NCBI RefSeq assembly: GCF_018070025.1
Contig: NZ_JAGPYQ010000001.1
Span: 5,952,001 to 6,016,000, forward strand
DNA length: 64,000 nucleotides
Direction: 5' to 3'
DNA from: Streptomyces liliiviolaceus
GTDB taxonomy: Bacteria > Actinomycetota > Actinomycetes > Streptomycetales > Streptomycetaceae
Part shown: piece by piece, positions 1-8,248 of the stretch
How the letters are laid out: each line of letters starts with the position of its first letter
Position numbering within the stretch: the first letter of the stretch is position 1
Position numbers and translations under genes: made by a program
The notes under the pieces: model-generated
Databases searched by the model: none
The model's input: only the letters and a program-made list of their open reading frames with translations
What the model was told of the DNA's origin: nothing

Positions 1-1
1 C

Positions 2-526
2 GGCGCCTGGACCGCCGAGCAGACCCGCCATCTGCTGCCCCGGTACGCCGAGTTGGGTGTCGAGGCCGTCGAGCAGCCCGTCGCCCCCGGTGATCCGGAG
101 GCGCTGGCACGGCTCGCCGAGCGTTCACCACTGCCGCTGATCGCCGACGAGGACGCCGTCGGGTTCGAAGACGTACGCCGTCTGGCGGGCCGGGTGCACG
201 GGGTGAACGTCAAGCTCGCCAAGTGCGGCGGCCCCCGGGCCGCGCTGCGGATGGCCGAGCTGATCGCCGGCAGTGGCACCGAGCTGATGCTCGGCTGCCT
301 CACCGCCAGCACGCTCGGCCTGGCGCCCGCCGTGCACCTCGCCGACCGCGCCCGCTGGGCCGACCTCGACGGGCATCTGCTGCTCGCCGACGACCCGTGG
401 ACCGGGATCGGCGGCGCCGACGGCGTCGTACGGGCGAGTGAGCTGCCCGGACTCGGCGTACGGGAGAAGGACGGGCACGGGAAGGACGGGCGGAGGCCGC
501 GTACCGGAGAGGCGGCAGGTCCGTGA
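2..526 (+). CDS. Enolase-superfamily dipeptide epimerase, 5'-truncated
   Basis: The reading frame is open from the left window edge, so the N-terminal lid domain and the first catalytic lysine are missing. The visible C-terminal barrel carries the superfamily hallmarks: VEQPV (metal-ligand Glu), IADED (third ligand region) and VNVKLAKCGG, whose lysine is the usual second catalytic base. The tail DLDGHLLLADDPW is typical of L-Ala-D/L-Glu-type dipeptide epimerases rather than mandelate racemases. Such enzymes invert the alpha carbon of an acidic residue in a dipeptide. The last residues are a charged, low-complexity extension. The stop overlaps the GTG of the next gene by 4 bp, so it belongs to the transporter operon downstream. 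The exact substrate cannot be read from a fragment. Confidence 0.8.
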   Translation, partial: GAWTAEQTRHLLPRYAELGVEAVEQPVAPGDPEALARLAERSPLPLIADEDAVGFEDVRRLAGRVHGVNVKLAKCGGPRAALRMAELIAGSGTELMLGCLTASTLGLAPAVHLADRARWADLDGHLLLADDPWTGIGGADGVVRASELPGLGVREKDGHGKDGRRPRTGEAAGP

Positions 527-1761
527 AGACGCTGTACGAGATACGCGGCTTCTCGCCCGCGATCCGGCTCCTCCTCGTCAACCAGTTCGGTGTCAACACC
601 GGCTTCTACCTGCTCATCCCCTATCTGGCCACGCATCTGGGCGAGGACCTGGGCATGTCGGCGGCCGTCGTCGGGATCGTCCTCGGGGTGCGCAACCTCA
701 GCCAGCAGGGGCTGTTCCTCATCGGTGGTTCGGCGGCGGACCGGCTCGGGGCACGCGGGGTGATCATCGCCGGCTGCGGAGTGCGCACGGCGGGCTTCGC
801 GCTGTTCGCGCTCGGCGACGGGCTCGTGGTGCTGCTGGCCGCGTCCGTGCTGAGCGGGCTCGCCGGGGCGCTGTTCAACCCGGCCGTGCGGACCTATCTC
901 GCGCAGGAGGCGGGCGAGCGCAAGGCCGAGGCGTTCGCGCTGTTCAACGTGTTCGCGACCACCGGGGCGCTGGTCGGACCGCTGCTCGGCAGTGTGCTGC
1001 TGCTCGTCGACTTCCGGGCGTCCGCGCTCAGCGCTGCCGGGATCTTCGCGGTGCTCACCGTGGCACAGGCCCTGGTGCTGCCCGCGCGGGCGGTACCGCC
1101 GAGTGCGGGCGGTGTGCTCGCGGACTGGCGCGAGGTGGTCGGCAACCGCGCCTTCCTCGCCTTCTCGCTGGCCATGGTCGGCATGTTCACCCTGGAGAAC
1201 CAGCTGTATCTGCTGCTGCCCGACGGGGCCCGCCGGGCCACGGGCTGGGACGGCGCGGCCGGACTGGTCTTCCTCGTGGGCACGCTCGCCAATCTCGCCC
1301 TGCAGATGCGGCTCACCCGGGCGCTGAAGCCGTACGGCAGACGGGCGATCGGCGCCGGACTCGCCCTGATGGGACTGGCCTTCCTGCCGCCGATGCTGGT
1401 GTCGGGCGCCGGCTCCCCCGAGTGGTGGCACGCCGTTCCGGTCCTCGTGGGCGTCCTGCTCCTCTATGTGGGTGTCATGGTCGCGCAGCCCTTCGTGATG
1501 GAGCTGATCCCCGGTTTCGGACGGCCGGAGCTGACCGGCACCTACTTCGGCATCTTCTACATGGTGTCGGGGATCGCCGCGGCCGTCGGCAACACGGCCG
1601 TGGGCTGGGCCATGGACGCCGGGGACCGGCAGGACGCGGCCTGGCTGCCCTGGGCCTGCTGCCTGGTGTTCGGGCTGGCGTCGGCGGCCGGCTTCACCTG
1701 GCTGCGCCGTCTCGGCGCCCTGCCCGTACGTCCCGCCCCTGCCGTGGAGGCGACGGTATGA
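523..1761 (+). CDS. MFS transporter, probable exporter
   Basis: This 412-residue protein has the size and about twelve hydrophobic segments of a 12-TM major facilitator. The loop after TM2 reads GGSAADRLGARGVI, the MFS signature region (G-x-x-x-D-R-x-G-R-like). A central loop around residue 190-205 separates two six-helix halves. It starts at GTG, sharing GTGA with the preceding epimerase gene, and ends in ATGA with the methyltransferase gene, so translation is probably coupled. In a locus that also encodes a peptide-type ABC importer, an MFS protein is most simply an exporter of the molecule handled by the neighbouring enzymes; this role is inferred. Confidence 0.85.
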   Translation: MKTLYEIRGFSPAIRLLLVNQFGVNTGFYLLIPYLATHLGEDLGMSAAVVGIVLGVRNLSQQGLFLIGGSAADRLGARGVIIAGCGVRTAGFALFALGDGLVVLLAASVLSGLAGALFNPAVRTYLAQEAGERKAEAFALFNVFATTGALVGPLLGSVLLLVDFRASALSAAGIFAVLTVAQALVLPARAVPPSAGGVLADWREVVGNRAFLAFSLAMVGMFTLENQLYLLLPDGARRATGWDGAAGLVFLVGTLANLALQMRLTRALKPYGRRAIGAGLALMGLAFLPPMLVSGAGSPEWWHAVPVLVGVLLLYVGVMVAQPFVMELIPGFGRPELTGTYFGIFYMVSGIAAAVGNTAVGWAMDAGDRQDAAWLPWACCLVFGLASAAGFTWLRRLGALPVRPAPAVEATV

Positions 1762-2543
1762 CGAGCGGCAATCTGCTGACCGACAACCCGGAGCTGTACG
1801 AGGCCAGGTTCCCCGATCCCGAACGGCTGGCCGGGCGCTGGGCACAGGACTGTCTGCGCCGGTACGGGGCCGGACCGAAAGTCCTGGACCTGGGATGCGG
1901 CACCGGACGGGACGCGGCCCAACTGCACAGGGACGGCAGGTCGGTCGTCGGCGCCGATCTGTCCGAGGCGATGCTGGCGTACGCCCGCGACCGGCACCCC
2001 GGCCCGCGGTACGTACGCGCGGATCTGCGGGACTTCTCCCTCGGGCCCGAGGTGTTCGACGCGGTGGTGTGCCTGGACAGTGCGCTGCTGTACTGCCACA
2101 CCAACGACGACCTCGACGGCTTTCTCGCCTCCTGCCGCCGGACCCTCGCTCCCGGCGGGCTCCTCGTCGCGGAGATGCGCAACGGCGCCTATTTCCTCGG
2201 CCGCGACGACCTGCTGGACACGCCCAGGGACAACTCCCTCACCTGGCAGGGCGTTTCCTACCGCTCCACGACCACCCTGCGCATCGACCGCACCGCGCAG
2301 CTCCTACGCCGTACCCGCGTCTGGACCACCGACGACGGCTCGGCTCCCGTCGAACAGCGCTCGGCCTGGCGGCTGCTGCTCCCGCAGGAGCTGCGCCACT
2401 TCCTGACGGCGCACGGCTTCACCGTGCTGGAGCTGCACGACGGTCCGGGGCCCCGTACCGAACCGCCGTGGCAGGAGGGCGACCTGCCCGGTACGGCGGC
2501 CGACGCCGACCGGCTGCACGTGGTGGCACGCCTGGCTGGCTGA
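1758..2543 (+). CDS. Class I SAM-dependent methyltransferase
   Basis: The 261-residue protein has a classic Rossmann methyltransferase core: motif I VLDLGCGTGRD near residue 36-46, an acidic residue at the end of strand 2 (GADLSEAM), and a post-motif strand FDAVVCLDSALLY. The C-terminal half (about 150-261) resembles the extra beta domain of small-molecule methyltransferases related to UbiE/TylM1. It starts with the ATG that overlaps the stop of the MFS gene. The acceptor is unknown; because of its place between exporter and importer genes it may modify the transported metabolite. A 91-bp gap with repeated cacctcatg words separates it from the binding-protein gene. Confidence 0.82.
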   Translation: MTSGNLLTDNPELYEARFPDPERLAGRWAQDCLRRYGAGPKVLDLGCGTGRDAAQLHRDGRSVVGADLSEAMLAYARDRHPGPRYVRADLRDFSLGPEVFDAVVCLDSALLYCHTNDDLDGFLASCRRTLAPGGLLVAEMRNGAYFLGRDDLLDTPRDNSLTWQGVSYRSTTTLRIDRTAQLLRRTRVWTTDDGSAPVEQRSAWRLLLPQELRHFLTAHGFTVLELHDGPGPRTEPPWQEGDLPGTAADADRLHVVARLAG

Positions 2544-2634
2544 CCGCGCCGCGCTCCCCGCCTCGCACAGAGCACCTCATGCGCACCTCATGCACCTCAT
2601 GCACCTCCCCACCTCACACAGCAAGGACATGCCC

Positions 2635-4206
2635 ATGCAGGACCACCCCGGCCTCCGCCGCAGAGGCTTTCTCACGGCGGCCTCCGGTATCGGCGCCCTG
2701 GCCCTCGTCGGCTGCGGCGGCTCGAACGACTCCGGCGACAGCAGCGGCGGAGGCGACGGCAAACCCCGGCGCGGCGGACGGCTGCGGGCCGCCTTCGCGG
2801 GCGGCGGGGCGAGCGAGACACTCGATCCGCACCTGGCCAACCTGTTCGCCGACGTGGCCCGCGCCAAGGCGCTCTTCGACAAGCTGGCCGACTACGGGGA
2901 CGACCTCTCCGCCCAGCCGCGCCTGGCCTCCGGCTGGGAGCCGAACGCGGGACTCGACCGCTGGAAGGTCACCCTGCGCAAGGCCGACTTCCACGACGGG
3001 AAGCCCGTCACCGCCGAGGACGTCCTCTTCAGCTACCGCCGGATCGCCGACCCCGAGAAGACGTTCCGGGCCAAGGCGTCCCTCGAACCCATCGACCTCA
3101 GGGCGAGCCGGGCCGTGGACGAGCGGACCGTGGAGTTCGTGCTCAAGCGGCCGACCGCCGAATTCCCCAATGTGCTCGCCGCGTTCGGCGCGTACATCGT
3201 CCCCGACGGATCCTCCGCGGCCGACTTCGACAGGAAGCCGGTCGGCTCGGGGCCGTTCCGCTTCGTGTCGTTCGCGCCGGGCCGTTCGGCGGTCTTCCGG
3301 CGCAACGACGACCACTGGGACGGCGCCCCGTACCTCGACGAGGTGGAGTTCGTCGTCGCCAACGAGGAGTCCGCGCGGGTCAACGCCCTGCTCGGCGGGC
3401 AGGTCGAGTACGCCCATGAGCTGAACCCGACGACCGCCCGCGCCCACGAGGGCAGGGGCCGGATCGAGATCGTCCGGCTGCGCAACAGCGCCATGCAGGC
3501 CTTCGCCATGAAGACCGACCGGGCGCCCTTCGACGACAAGCGGGTCCGGGAGGCGTTCTTCCTCATCGCCGACCGCCAGGAACTCATCGACGGGGCGCTG
3601 TCCGGGGCGGGCGTCGTCGGCAACGACCTCTTCGGGAAGGGGTACGAGTACTACGCCGACGGGCTGCCCCAGCGCGAGCAGGATCTCGACCGGGCCCGCT
3701 CCCTCCTCAAGCAGGCGGGCGCCGAGAAGCTGAAGGTCACCCTGGACACCTCGGCGGTCGCGGCCGGGTTCACCGAGGCGGCCGGCATCTTCCGGGACCA
3801 GGCCGCGCAGGCCGGTGTCACCGTCGAGGTCAGGATGGGCAGCAAGGACTCGTACTGGGCCGACATCCTCGATTCCGGGACCCTGTGCTGCTACCGCTCG
3901 GGAGCCATGCCCATCGAGGCGCACATCTCGCAGCGCCTCCTCACCGACTCCACCACCAACGCCACCAAGTGGCACCACAAGGACTTCGACGCGCTCTACC
4001 AGCAGGCGCAGGCCACGAAGGACGCCGAGGATCGCGCCGCCGTGTTCGGCCGGATGCAGCGCAGACTGTACGCCGAGGGCGGCTTCCTGGTGTGGGGGTT
4101 CGCCGACTGGATCATCGGAACCGCCCGTACGGTCAGGGGTGTTGACCGCAAGGCGCCCGCCAACACGCTCGACTGGGCGCGGTTCGACAAGGTCTGGCTG
4201 GCGTGA
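2635..4206 (+). CDS. ABC transporter substrate-binding lipoprotein, peptide/nickel/opine family
   Basis: A 523-residue SBP_bac_5 protein. The N-terminus has a twin-arginine-like RRRGFL run, a hydrophobic stretch and the lipobox LVGC (Cys27), so it is probably a Tat-exported lipoprotein. Family hallmarks follow: ETLDPH, LASGWEPN, the segment TLRKADFHDGKPVTAEDV and GSGPFRF. I chose ATG 2635 because AAGGA lies 7 nt upstream; ATGs at 2590 and 2629 are in frame but badly spaced. It would capture a peptide, opine or metal chelate outside the membrane and deliver it to the two permeases that follow with a 4-bp overlap. Confidence 0.9.
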   Translation: MQDHPGLRRRGFLTAASGIGALALVGCGGSNDSGDSSGGGDGKPRRGGRLRAAFAGGGASETLDPHLANLFADVARAKALFDKLADYGDDLSAQPRLASGWEPNAGLDRWKVTLRKADFHDGKPVTAEDVLFSYRRIADPEKTFRAKASLEPIDLRASRAVDERTVEFVLKRPTAEFPNVLAAFGAYIVPDGSSAADFDRKPVGSGPFRFVSFAPGRSAVFRRNDDHWDGAPYLDEVEFVVANEESARVNALLGGQVEYAHELNPTTARAHEGRGRIEIVRLRNSAMQAFAMKTDRAPFDDKRVREAFFLIADRQELIDGALSGAGVVGNDLFGKGYEYYADGLPQREQDLDRARSLLKQAGAEKLKVTLDTSAVAAGFTEAAGIFRDQAAQAGVTVEVRMGSKDSYWADILDSGTLCCYRSGAMPIEAHISQRLLTDSTTNATKWHHKDFDALYQQAQATKDAEDRAAVFGRMQRRLYAEGGFLVWGFADWIIGTARTVRGVDRKAPANTLDWARFDKVWLA

Positions 4207-5156
4207 GCGGACTCGGTTCCTGGGCCGCCCGGCGGCTGCTGCTCGGCGGCGTGCAGACCGTGGCCGTGGTGCTGCTGGTCTTCGCGCTCACCGAGGCGCT
4301 GCCGGGCGACGCGGCGGTGGCCCTCGCCGGGGACCAGCCCGACCCGGCGCGCATCGCCGCCATCCGCGAGGCGATGGACCTGGACCGGCCGGCGTACGAA
4401 CGGTTCGCCGACTGGGCGGCCGGGCTCCTGCACGCCGACTTCGGCACCTCCCTGGCCTCCGGGCGGCCCGTCACCTCGTACCTCTCCGGTGCCTTCGGGC
4501 CGACGCTGCTGCTCGCCGCGCTCACCGTGGTGCTGCTGGTGCCGGTCGGGGTGGGGCTCGGGGTGCTGGCCGCACGGTTCGAGGGGCGGTTCGTGGACCG
4601 GCTGGTCAGTGCGGTGACCCTCGGGGTGTACGCGGTACCGGAGTTCGCGTTCGGGGTGCTCCTCGTGACGGTGTTCGCGCTGCGGCTCGACTGGCTGCCG
4701 CCGACGGCGGTCGGCTACGGCACGGATCTGCTCGCGCATCCGGCCGCGCTGGTCCTGCCGGTGCTCGTCCTCCTCTCCCGCCCGGTGTGCTCACTGTCCC
4801 GGCTGGTGCGCGCCGGAATGATCGACGCGCTCGCCTCGCCGTACGTCGCCCATGCCCGGCGGTACGGGATTCCGGGCGCCCGGGTCCGGTACGCGCACGC
4901 CCTGCCGAACGCGGTCGCACCGGCCGCTCAGCAACTCGCCCGTACCGTCGACTGGTTGCTGTGCGGGGTGATCGTCGTGGAGGCCCTGTTCGTGATCCCC
5001 GGCCTGGGAACCGTGCTGATGAACGCCGTGTCCGAACGGGACGTGCCCGTGGTGCAGGGGCTCGCGGTGGTCTTCGGGGTGATCACGGTGGTGCTGAACC
5101 TGGGGGCCGATCTGGTCACCCACCGGTTCGCGCCACGGGCGGAGGTGGCCGCGTGA
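4203..5156 (+). CDS. ABC transporter permease, DppB/OppB type
   Basis: This 317-residue membrane protein matches the first permease of peptide/nickel importers: an N-terminal TM, the periplasmic stretch EALPGDAAVALAGDQ and the usual R-x-x-x-LDRPAYERFADW, then five further TM segments. The EAA-type cytoplasmic loop lies in PYVAHARRYGIPGARVRYAHALPNAVAP, recognisable in pieces around residues 215-240. It begins at GTG within the GTGA that ends the binding-protein gene and overlaps the next permease the same way, so the proteins are made together. Substrate is set by the binding protein. Confidence 0.92.
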   Translation: MSGLGSWAARRLLLGGVQTVAVVLLVFALTEALPGDAAVALAGDQPDPARIAAIREAMDLDRPAYERFADWAAGLLHADFGTSLASGRPVTSYLSGAFGPTLLLAALTVVLLVPVGVGLGVLAARFEGRFVDRLVSAVTLGVYAVPEFAFGVLLVTVFALRLDWLPPTAVGYGTDLLAHPAALVLPVLVLLSRPVCSLSRLVRAGMIDALASPYVAHARRYGIPGARVRYAHALPNAVAPAAQQLARTVDWLLCGVIVVEALFVIPGLGTVLMNAVSERDVPVVQGLAVVFGVITVVLNLGADLVTHRFAPRAEVAA

Positions 5157-6010
5157 GAGCTCTTGGCCGGGTGAGATCTGTGCGCGGTGGACTGCCGCTC
5201 GGGCGTTTCGCGCTCGGGGCCGTCCTGGTGGGTGTGCCGCTCGTGCTCGCCCTGTGCGGGCCGCTGCTCGCGGGCGGGCCCGGACCGCGGGCCGCCTCGT
5301 TCACGCTCGGGGACGGGCACTGGCTGGGCACGGACTTCGTGGGGCGTGACGTGTGGCGGCAGGTGCTGCTCGGCGGCCGGCCCGTGGTGGTCGTCGCGCT
5401 CACGGCGACGGCGCTGGCGTATCTCGTGGCGCTGCCGCTCGGGCTGATCGGTGCGCTGACGCACAGAACCTGGCTGGAGGAGACACTGATGCGGCCGTTG
5501 GACGTGCTGCTCGCCGTACCGTCCCTGCTGATGATCCTGCTGGTGGCCTCCGTGTTCCCGCCCGGCGCCACCGGGCTCGCGCTGCTGGTGGCGCTCGTGA
5601 ACATCCCGGACGCCGCGCGGATCGTCCGGGCCGCAGCCGCCGACGTGGCCTCCCGGCCGGCGGTGGAGGCGCTGCGGATGCAGGGCGAGTCGTGGTGGCG
5701 TATCGCCGTGGGCCATGTCGGCCGGTCGATCCTGCGCCCGCTCGCCGCCGACGCGGGGGTACGGCTGACGGGTGTCCTGTATCTGGTGGCCACGGCCGCG
5801 TTCCTGGGCATCGGGGTGGCACCGGACGCGGCCGACTGGGCGGTGATGGTGGACCGCAACCGTACGGGGCTTTTCGTACAGCCCTGGGCCGTGGTCGTCC
5901 CGGCGCTGCTGATCGTGGCCCTGACCATGGGCTGCAACCTGCTGTGCGACGCGGCGCTCGGGGACTCGGCGTCAAAGGGCTCGGCACTCAGGAAGGGACC
6001 GCGTTCATGA
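5153..6010 (+). CDS. ABC transporter permease, DppC/OppC type
   Basis: The 285-residue protein is the partner permease. After the first TM it has GTDFVGRDVWRQVLLGGR, the characteristic DppC segment (usually GTD-x-x-GRD-x-x-SR), followed by five TMs and an EAA-like loop near VEALRMQGESWWRIAVGHV. Start GTG 5153 overlaps the stop of the preceding permease; in-frame GTGs a few codons later are possible alternatives. It pairs with the DppB-like subunit to form the channel of the importer and ends in ATGA overlap with the ATPase gene. Confidence 0.9.
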   Translation: MRALGRVRSVRGGLPLGRFALGAVLVGVPLVLALCGPLLAGGPGPRAASFTLGDGHWLGTDFVGRDVWRQVLLGGRPVVVVALTATALAYLVALPLGLIGALTHRTWLEETLMRPLDVLLAVPSLLMILLVASVFPPGATGLALLVALVNIPDAARIVRAAAADVASRPAVEALRMQGESWWRIAVGHVGRSILRPLAADAGVRLTGVLYLVATAAFLGIGVAPDAADWAVMVDRNRTGLFVQPWAVVVPALLIVALTMGCNLLCDAALGDSASKGSALRKGPRS

Positions 6011-7608
6011 ACGGGCCGAGCCGTGCGGACGAGCCCTTGCCGGTGGCGGAGATCGACGGGCTGACCGTGGAGGTCGGCGGTAGACGCATCGTCGACGGGG
6101 TGAGCCTGCGGGTGCTGCCGGGGAGGGTGACCGCGCTGGTCGGGGCCTCCGGCAGCGGGAAGACGACCACGGGGCGTGCGCTGCTGGGCGAGTTCCCGCA
6201 CGGGGCGCGCGTCGAGGGTTCCGTACGGGTGGCGGAGGCATTGGTCGGTCACGTCCCGCAGCATCCGGCGACCGTGCTCAATCCCGCGCGGCGGGTGGGG
6301 GCGCTGCTGCACGACATCGCGCGCGGTCAGGTGCGTGCGATGCCTCGCCGCGAGCGGGTCCCGGCGGCACGGAAGCGAGTCCTCGACGCCTTGGAGGCGG
6401 CCCAACTGGACAGTGGGGAGACATTGTTGCGGCGCTTCCCGCATCAGCTCTCGGGCGGTCAGCAGCAACGGCTGGTCCTCGCGCAGGCGTTGCTGCTCGG
6501 TGCCCGGGTCGTCGTCGCGGACGAGCCCACCACCGGTCAGGACGCGCTCACCAGACGCCGGGTCGTGGACGAGCTGGCGGCGGTCGCCGCGCGCGGGATC
6601 GGGGTGGTCCTGCTCAGCCACGACCTGGAGACGGTACGCGCGCTCGCCGACGAGGTGCTGGTGATGCGGGACGGCGGGGTCGTGGAGTCGGGCCCGACGG
6701 AACGGGTGTGGCTGGCCCCCACCCATCCCTGGACACGTCAACTCCTGTACGTACAGCAGCCGTTGGCGGAGCCCGCTCGGCACGGCCCTCACTCGGAGGC
6801 CGTACTGCGGGTGCAAGGACTCCGGGCCCGCCACCGGCCCGGTGCCGAGGTACTGCGCGTCCCGGAATTCGCCGTGCACCCCGGCGAATGCCTCGCCGTG
6901 CTCGGCCGTTCGGGCAGCGGCAAGACGACCCTCGCCCGCTGCCTCGCCGGACTCCATCGCACGTACGAGGGCCAGGTGCTGCTCGACGGGGTCGCGCTCC
7001 CGCGCAGTCTGCGGGACCGGGGACGGGAGCGCCTCGCGGCCGTGCAGTACGTCTTCCAGGACGCGCGCGCCTCCTTCGACGAGCACCGGCCCGTCCTGGA
7101 CCAGGTGGCCCGAACGGCGGTGAGACTGCGCGGGGTTGCCGCCCCGGAGGCACGGGCGGAGGCGTCGGCGACCCTCGAAAGCCTCGGTCTGAGCGAAGAG
7201 TTGGCGGCCCGCGTCCCCGCCCGGCTGTCCGGCGGCGAGCTCCAGCGGGCCGCGCTCGCCAGGGCACTGCTCGCACGGCCGCGGGTCCTGGTGTGCGACG
7301 AGCTCACGTCCGGGCTCGACACGGTCACCCGCCGGGGCCTCCTCGACCTGCTCGCCACACTGCTCCGCGACCGTGACGACCTCTCCCTCGTCCTCATCAC
7401 CCACGACCTCGACACGGCCCGGCTCGCCACGCGGATCGCCGTGCTGGACGGCGGTGAGGTGGTCGAACAGGGACCGGCGCGGGACGTTCTCACGGCGCCC
7501 GCGCATCCGTTCACCGTGTCGCTGGTCGAGTCGTCGGCGCAGTCGGCTGCGAACGCGACGGTGAAGTCGGCTGTGAAGTCGTCGGTTCGGCCGGCGGGGC
7601 AGGTCTGA
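6007..7608 (+). CDS. Fused double ATPase of peptide/nickel-type ABC importer
   Basis: This 533-residue protein contains two complete nucleotide-binding domains in one chain. Domain 1 has Walker A GASGSGKTT (46-54), signature LSGGQQQR near 148 and VVVADEPTTGQD. Domain 2 has Walker A GRSGSGKTT (about 300), signature LSGGELQR near 407 and VLVCDELTSGLD. Fusion replaces the separate DppD and DppF subunits, as in several actinobacterial importers. The C-terminal tail is an imperfect Ser/Lys/Ala repeat. It is the last gene of the operon and is followed at once by a strong bidirectional hairpin that includes its stop codon. Confidence 0.92.
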   Translation: MNGPSRADEPLPVAEIDGLTVEVGGRRIVDGVSLRVLPGRVTALVGASGSGKTTTGRALLGEFPHGARVEGSVRVAEALVGHVPQHPATVLNPARRVGALLHDIARGQVRAMPRRERVPAARKRVLDALEAAQLDSGETLLRRFPHQLSGGQQQRLVLAQALLLGARVVVADEPTTGQDALTRRRVVDELAAVAARGIGVVLLSHDLETVRALADEVLVMRDGGVVESGPTERVWLAPTHPWTRQLLYVQQPLAEPARHGPHSEAVLRVQGLRARHRPGAEVLRVPEFAVHPGECLAVLGRSGSGKTTLARCLAGLHRTYEGQVLLDGVALPRSLRDRGRERLAAVQYVFQDARASFDEHRPVLDQVARTAVRLRGVAAPEARAEASATLESLGLSEELAARVPARLSGGELQRAALARALLARPRVLVCDELTSGLDTVTRRGLLDLLATLLRDRDDLSLVLITHDLDTARLATRIAVLDGGEVVEQGPARDVLTAPAHPFTVSLVESSAQSAANATVKSAVKSSVRPAGQV

Positions 7609-7645
7609 ACGAGGCCGGTGCCGGGCCCAGCACCGGCCTCGTTCA
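7606..7645. terminator. Bidirectional terminator hairpin holding both stop codons
   Basis: Bases 7606-7621 and 7630-7645 form a perfect 16-bp stem around the 8-nt loop cgggccca. The outermost three base pairs are the TGA of the ATPase gene on one strand and the TGA of the response regulator gene on the other, so one element ends both convergent transcripts. Confidence 0.85.
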
Positions 7646-8248
7646 GATCCAGCCCTGCTGCCAGGCGTGGTGGGCGGCGGCGTGCCGGGTCGGTGTGCCC
7701 AGCTTGGACATGGCGGCGGAGAGGTAGTTGCGGACCGTGCCGGGGGCCAGATGGACCGCGGCGGCGATCTGGACGACCGAGGCGCCGGTGCGGGCGGCGC
7801 GCAGGACCTCCAGTTCGCGGTCGGTGAGGGGGCAGTCGTCCTCGGTGAGCGCGGAGGCGGCGATGTCCGGGTCGACGTAACGGCGGCCCGCGGCGATGTC
7901 GCGGATGATCCCGGCGAGCACGGCCGCCGAGGTGGTCTTGGGGACGAACCCGCGGACGCCCGCGGTCAGGGCGCGGCGCAGCACGGCGGGGCGGGCGTGC
8001 CGGGTGACCAGGACGATCCGTGTGGGCGGTACGGCGGCCCGGATCTCCTCGGCGGCCCGCAGTCCGTCGGTGGGCGGCATCTCCAGGTCGAGGACGGCGA
8101 TGTCGGGGCGGTGCTCGCGGGCCAGCCGCACCGCGTCGGTGGAGGTGGCGGCCTCGGCGACCACGGTGAGGTCGTGTTCCAGTCCGAGCAGTGCCACCAG
8201 GGCGCTTCTGAGGAGGTCCTCGTCGTCGGCGATCAGCAGGCGGATCAA
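7643..8248 (-). CDS. LuxR/NarL-family response regulator of a DesK-type system
   Basis: 201 residues with an N-terminal receiver domain (acidic pocket ADDED, phosphoacceptor Asp in AVLDLEMPPTDG, conserved Thr/Lys region LVTRHA and FVPKTT) and a C-terminal LuxR helix-turn-helix (LTDRELEVLRAARTG and IAAAVHLAPGTVRNYLSAAMSKL). The start is TTG 8248, overlapping the kinase stop as TTGA; no better-placed ATG exists. Together with the kinase it forms a DesK/DesR-like pair. The likely target is the divergent membrane-protein gene, because a palindrome lies in the shared upstream region. Confidence 0.9.
   Translation of the reverse strand: MIRLLIADDEDLLRSALVALLGLEHDLTVVAEAATSTDAVRLAREHRPDIAVLDLEMPPTDGLRAAEEIRAAVPPTRIVLVTRHARPAVLRRALTAGVRGFVPKTTSAAVLAGIIRDIAAGRRYVDPDIAASALTEDDCPLTDRELEVLRAARTGASVVQIAAAVHLAPGTVRNYLSAAMSKLGTPTRHAAAHHAWQQGWI

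Noticed and set aside
2614..3978. Long minus-strand frame opposite the binding-protein gene
   Set aside because: Composition is Gly/Val/Arg rich with no domain, and the plus-strand lipoprotein explains the region.
5116..7506. Long open frame on the minus strand opposite the permease and ATPase genes
   Set aside because: It is a GC-bias shadow: low-complexity Arg/Pro/Gly composition, no family motif, and it covers well-supported ABC genes on the other strand.
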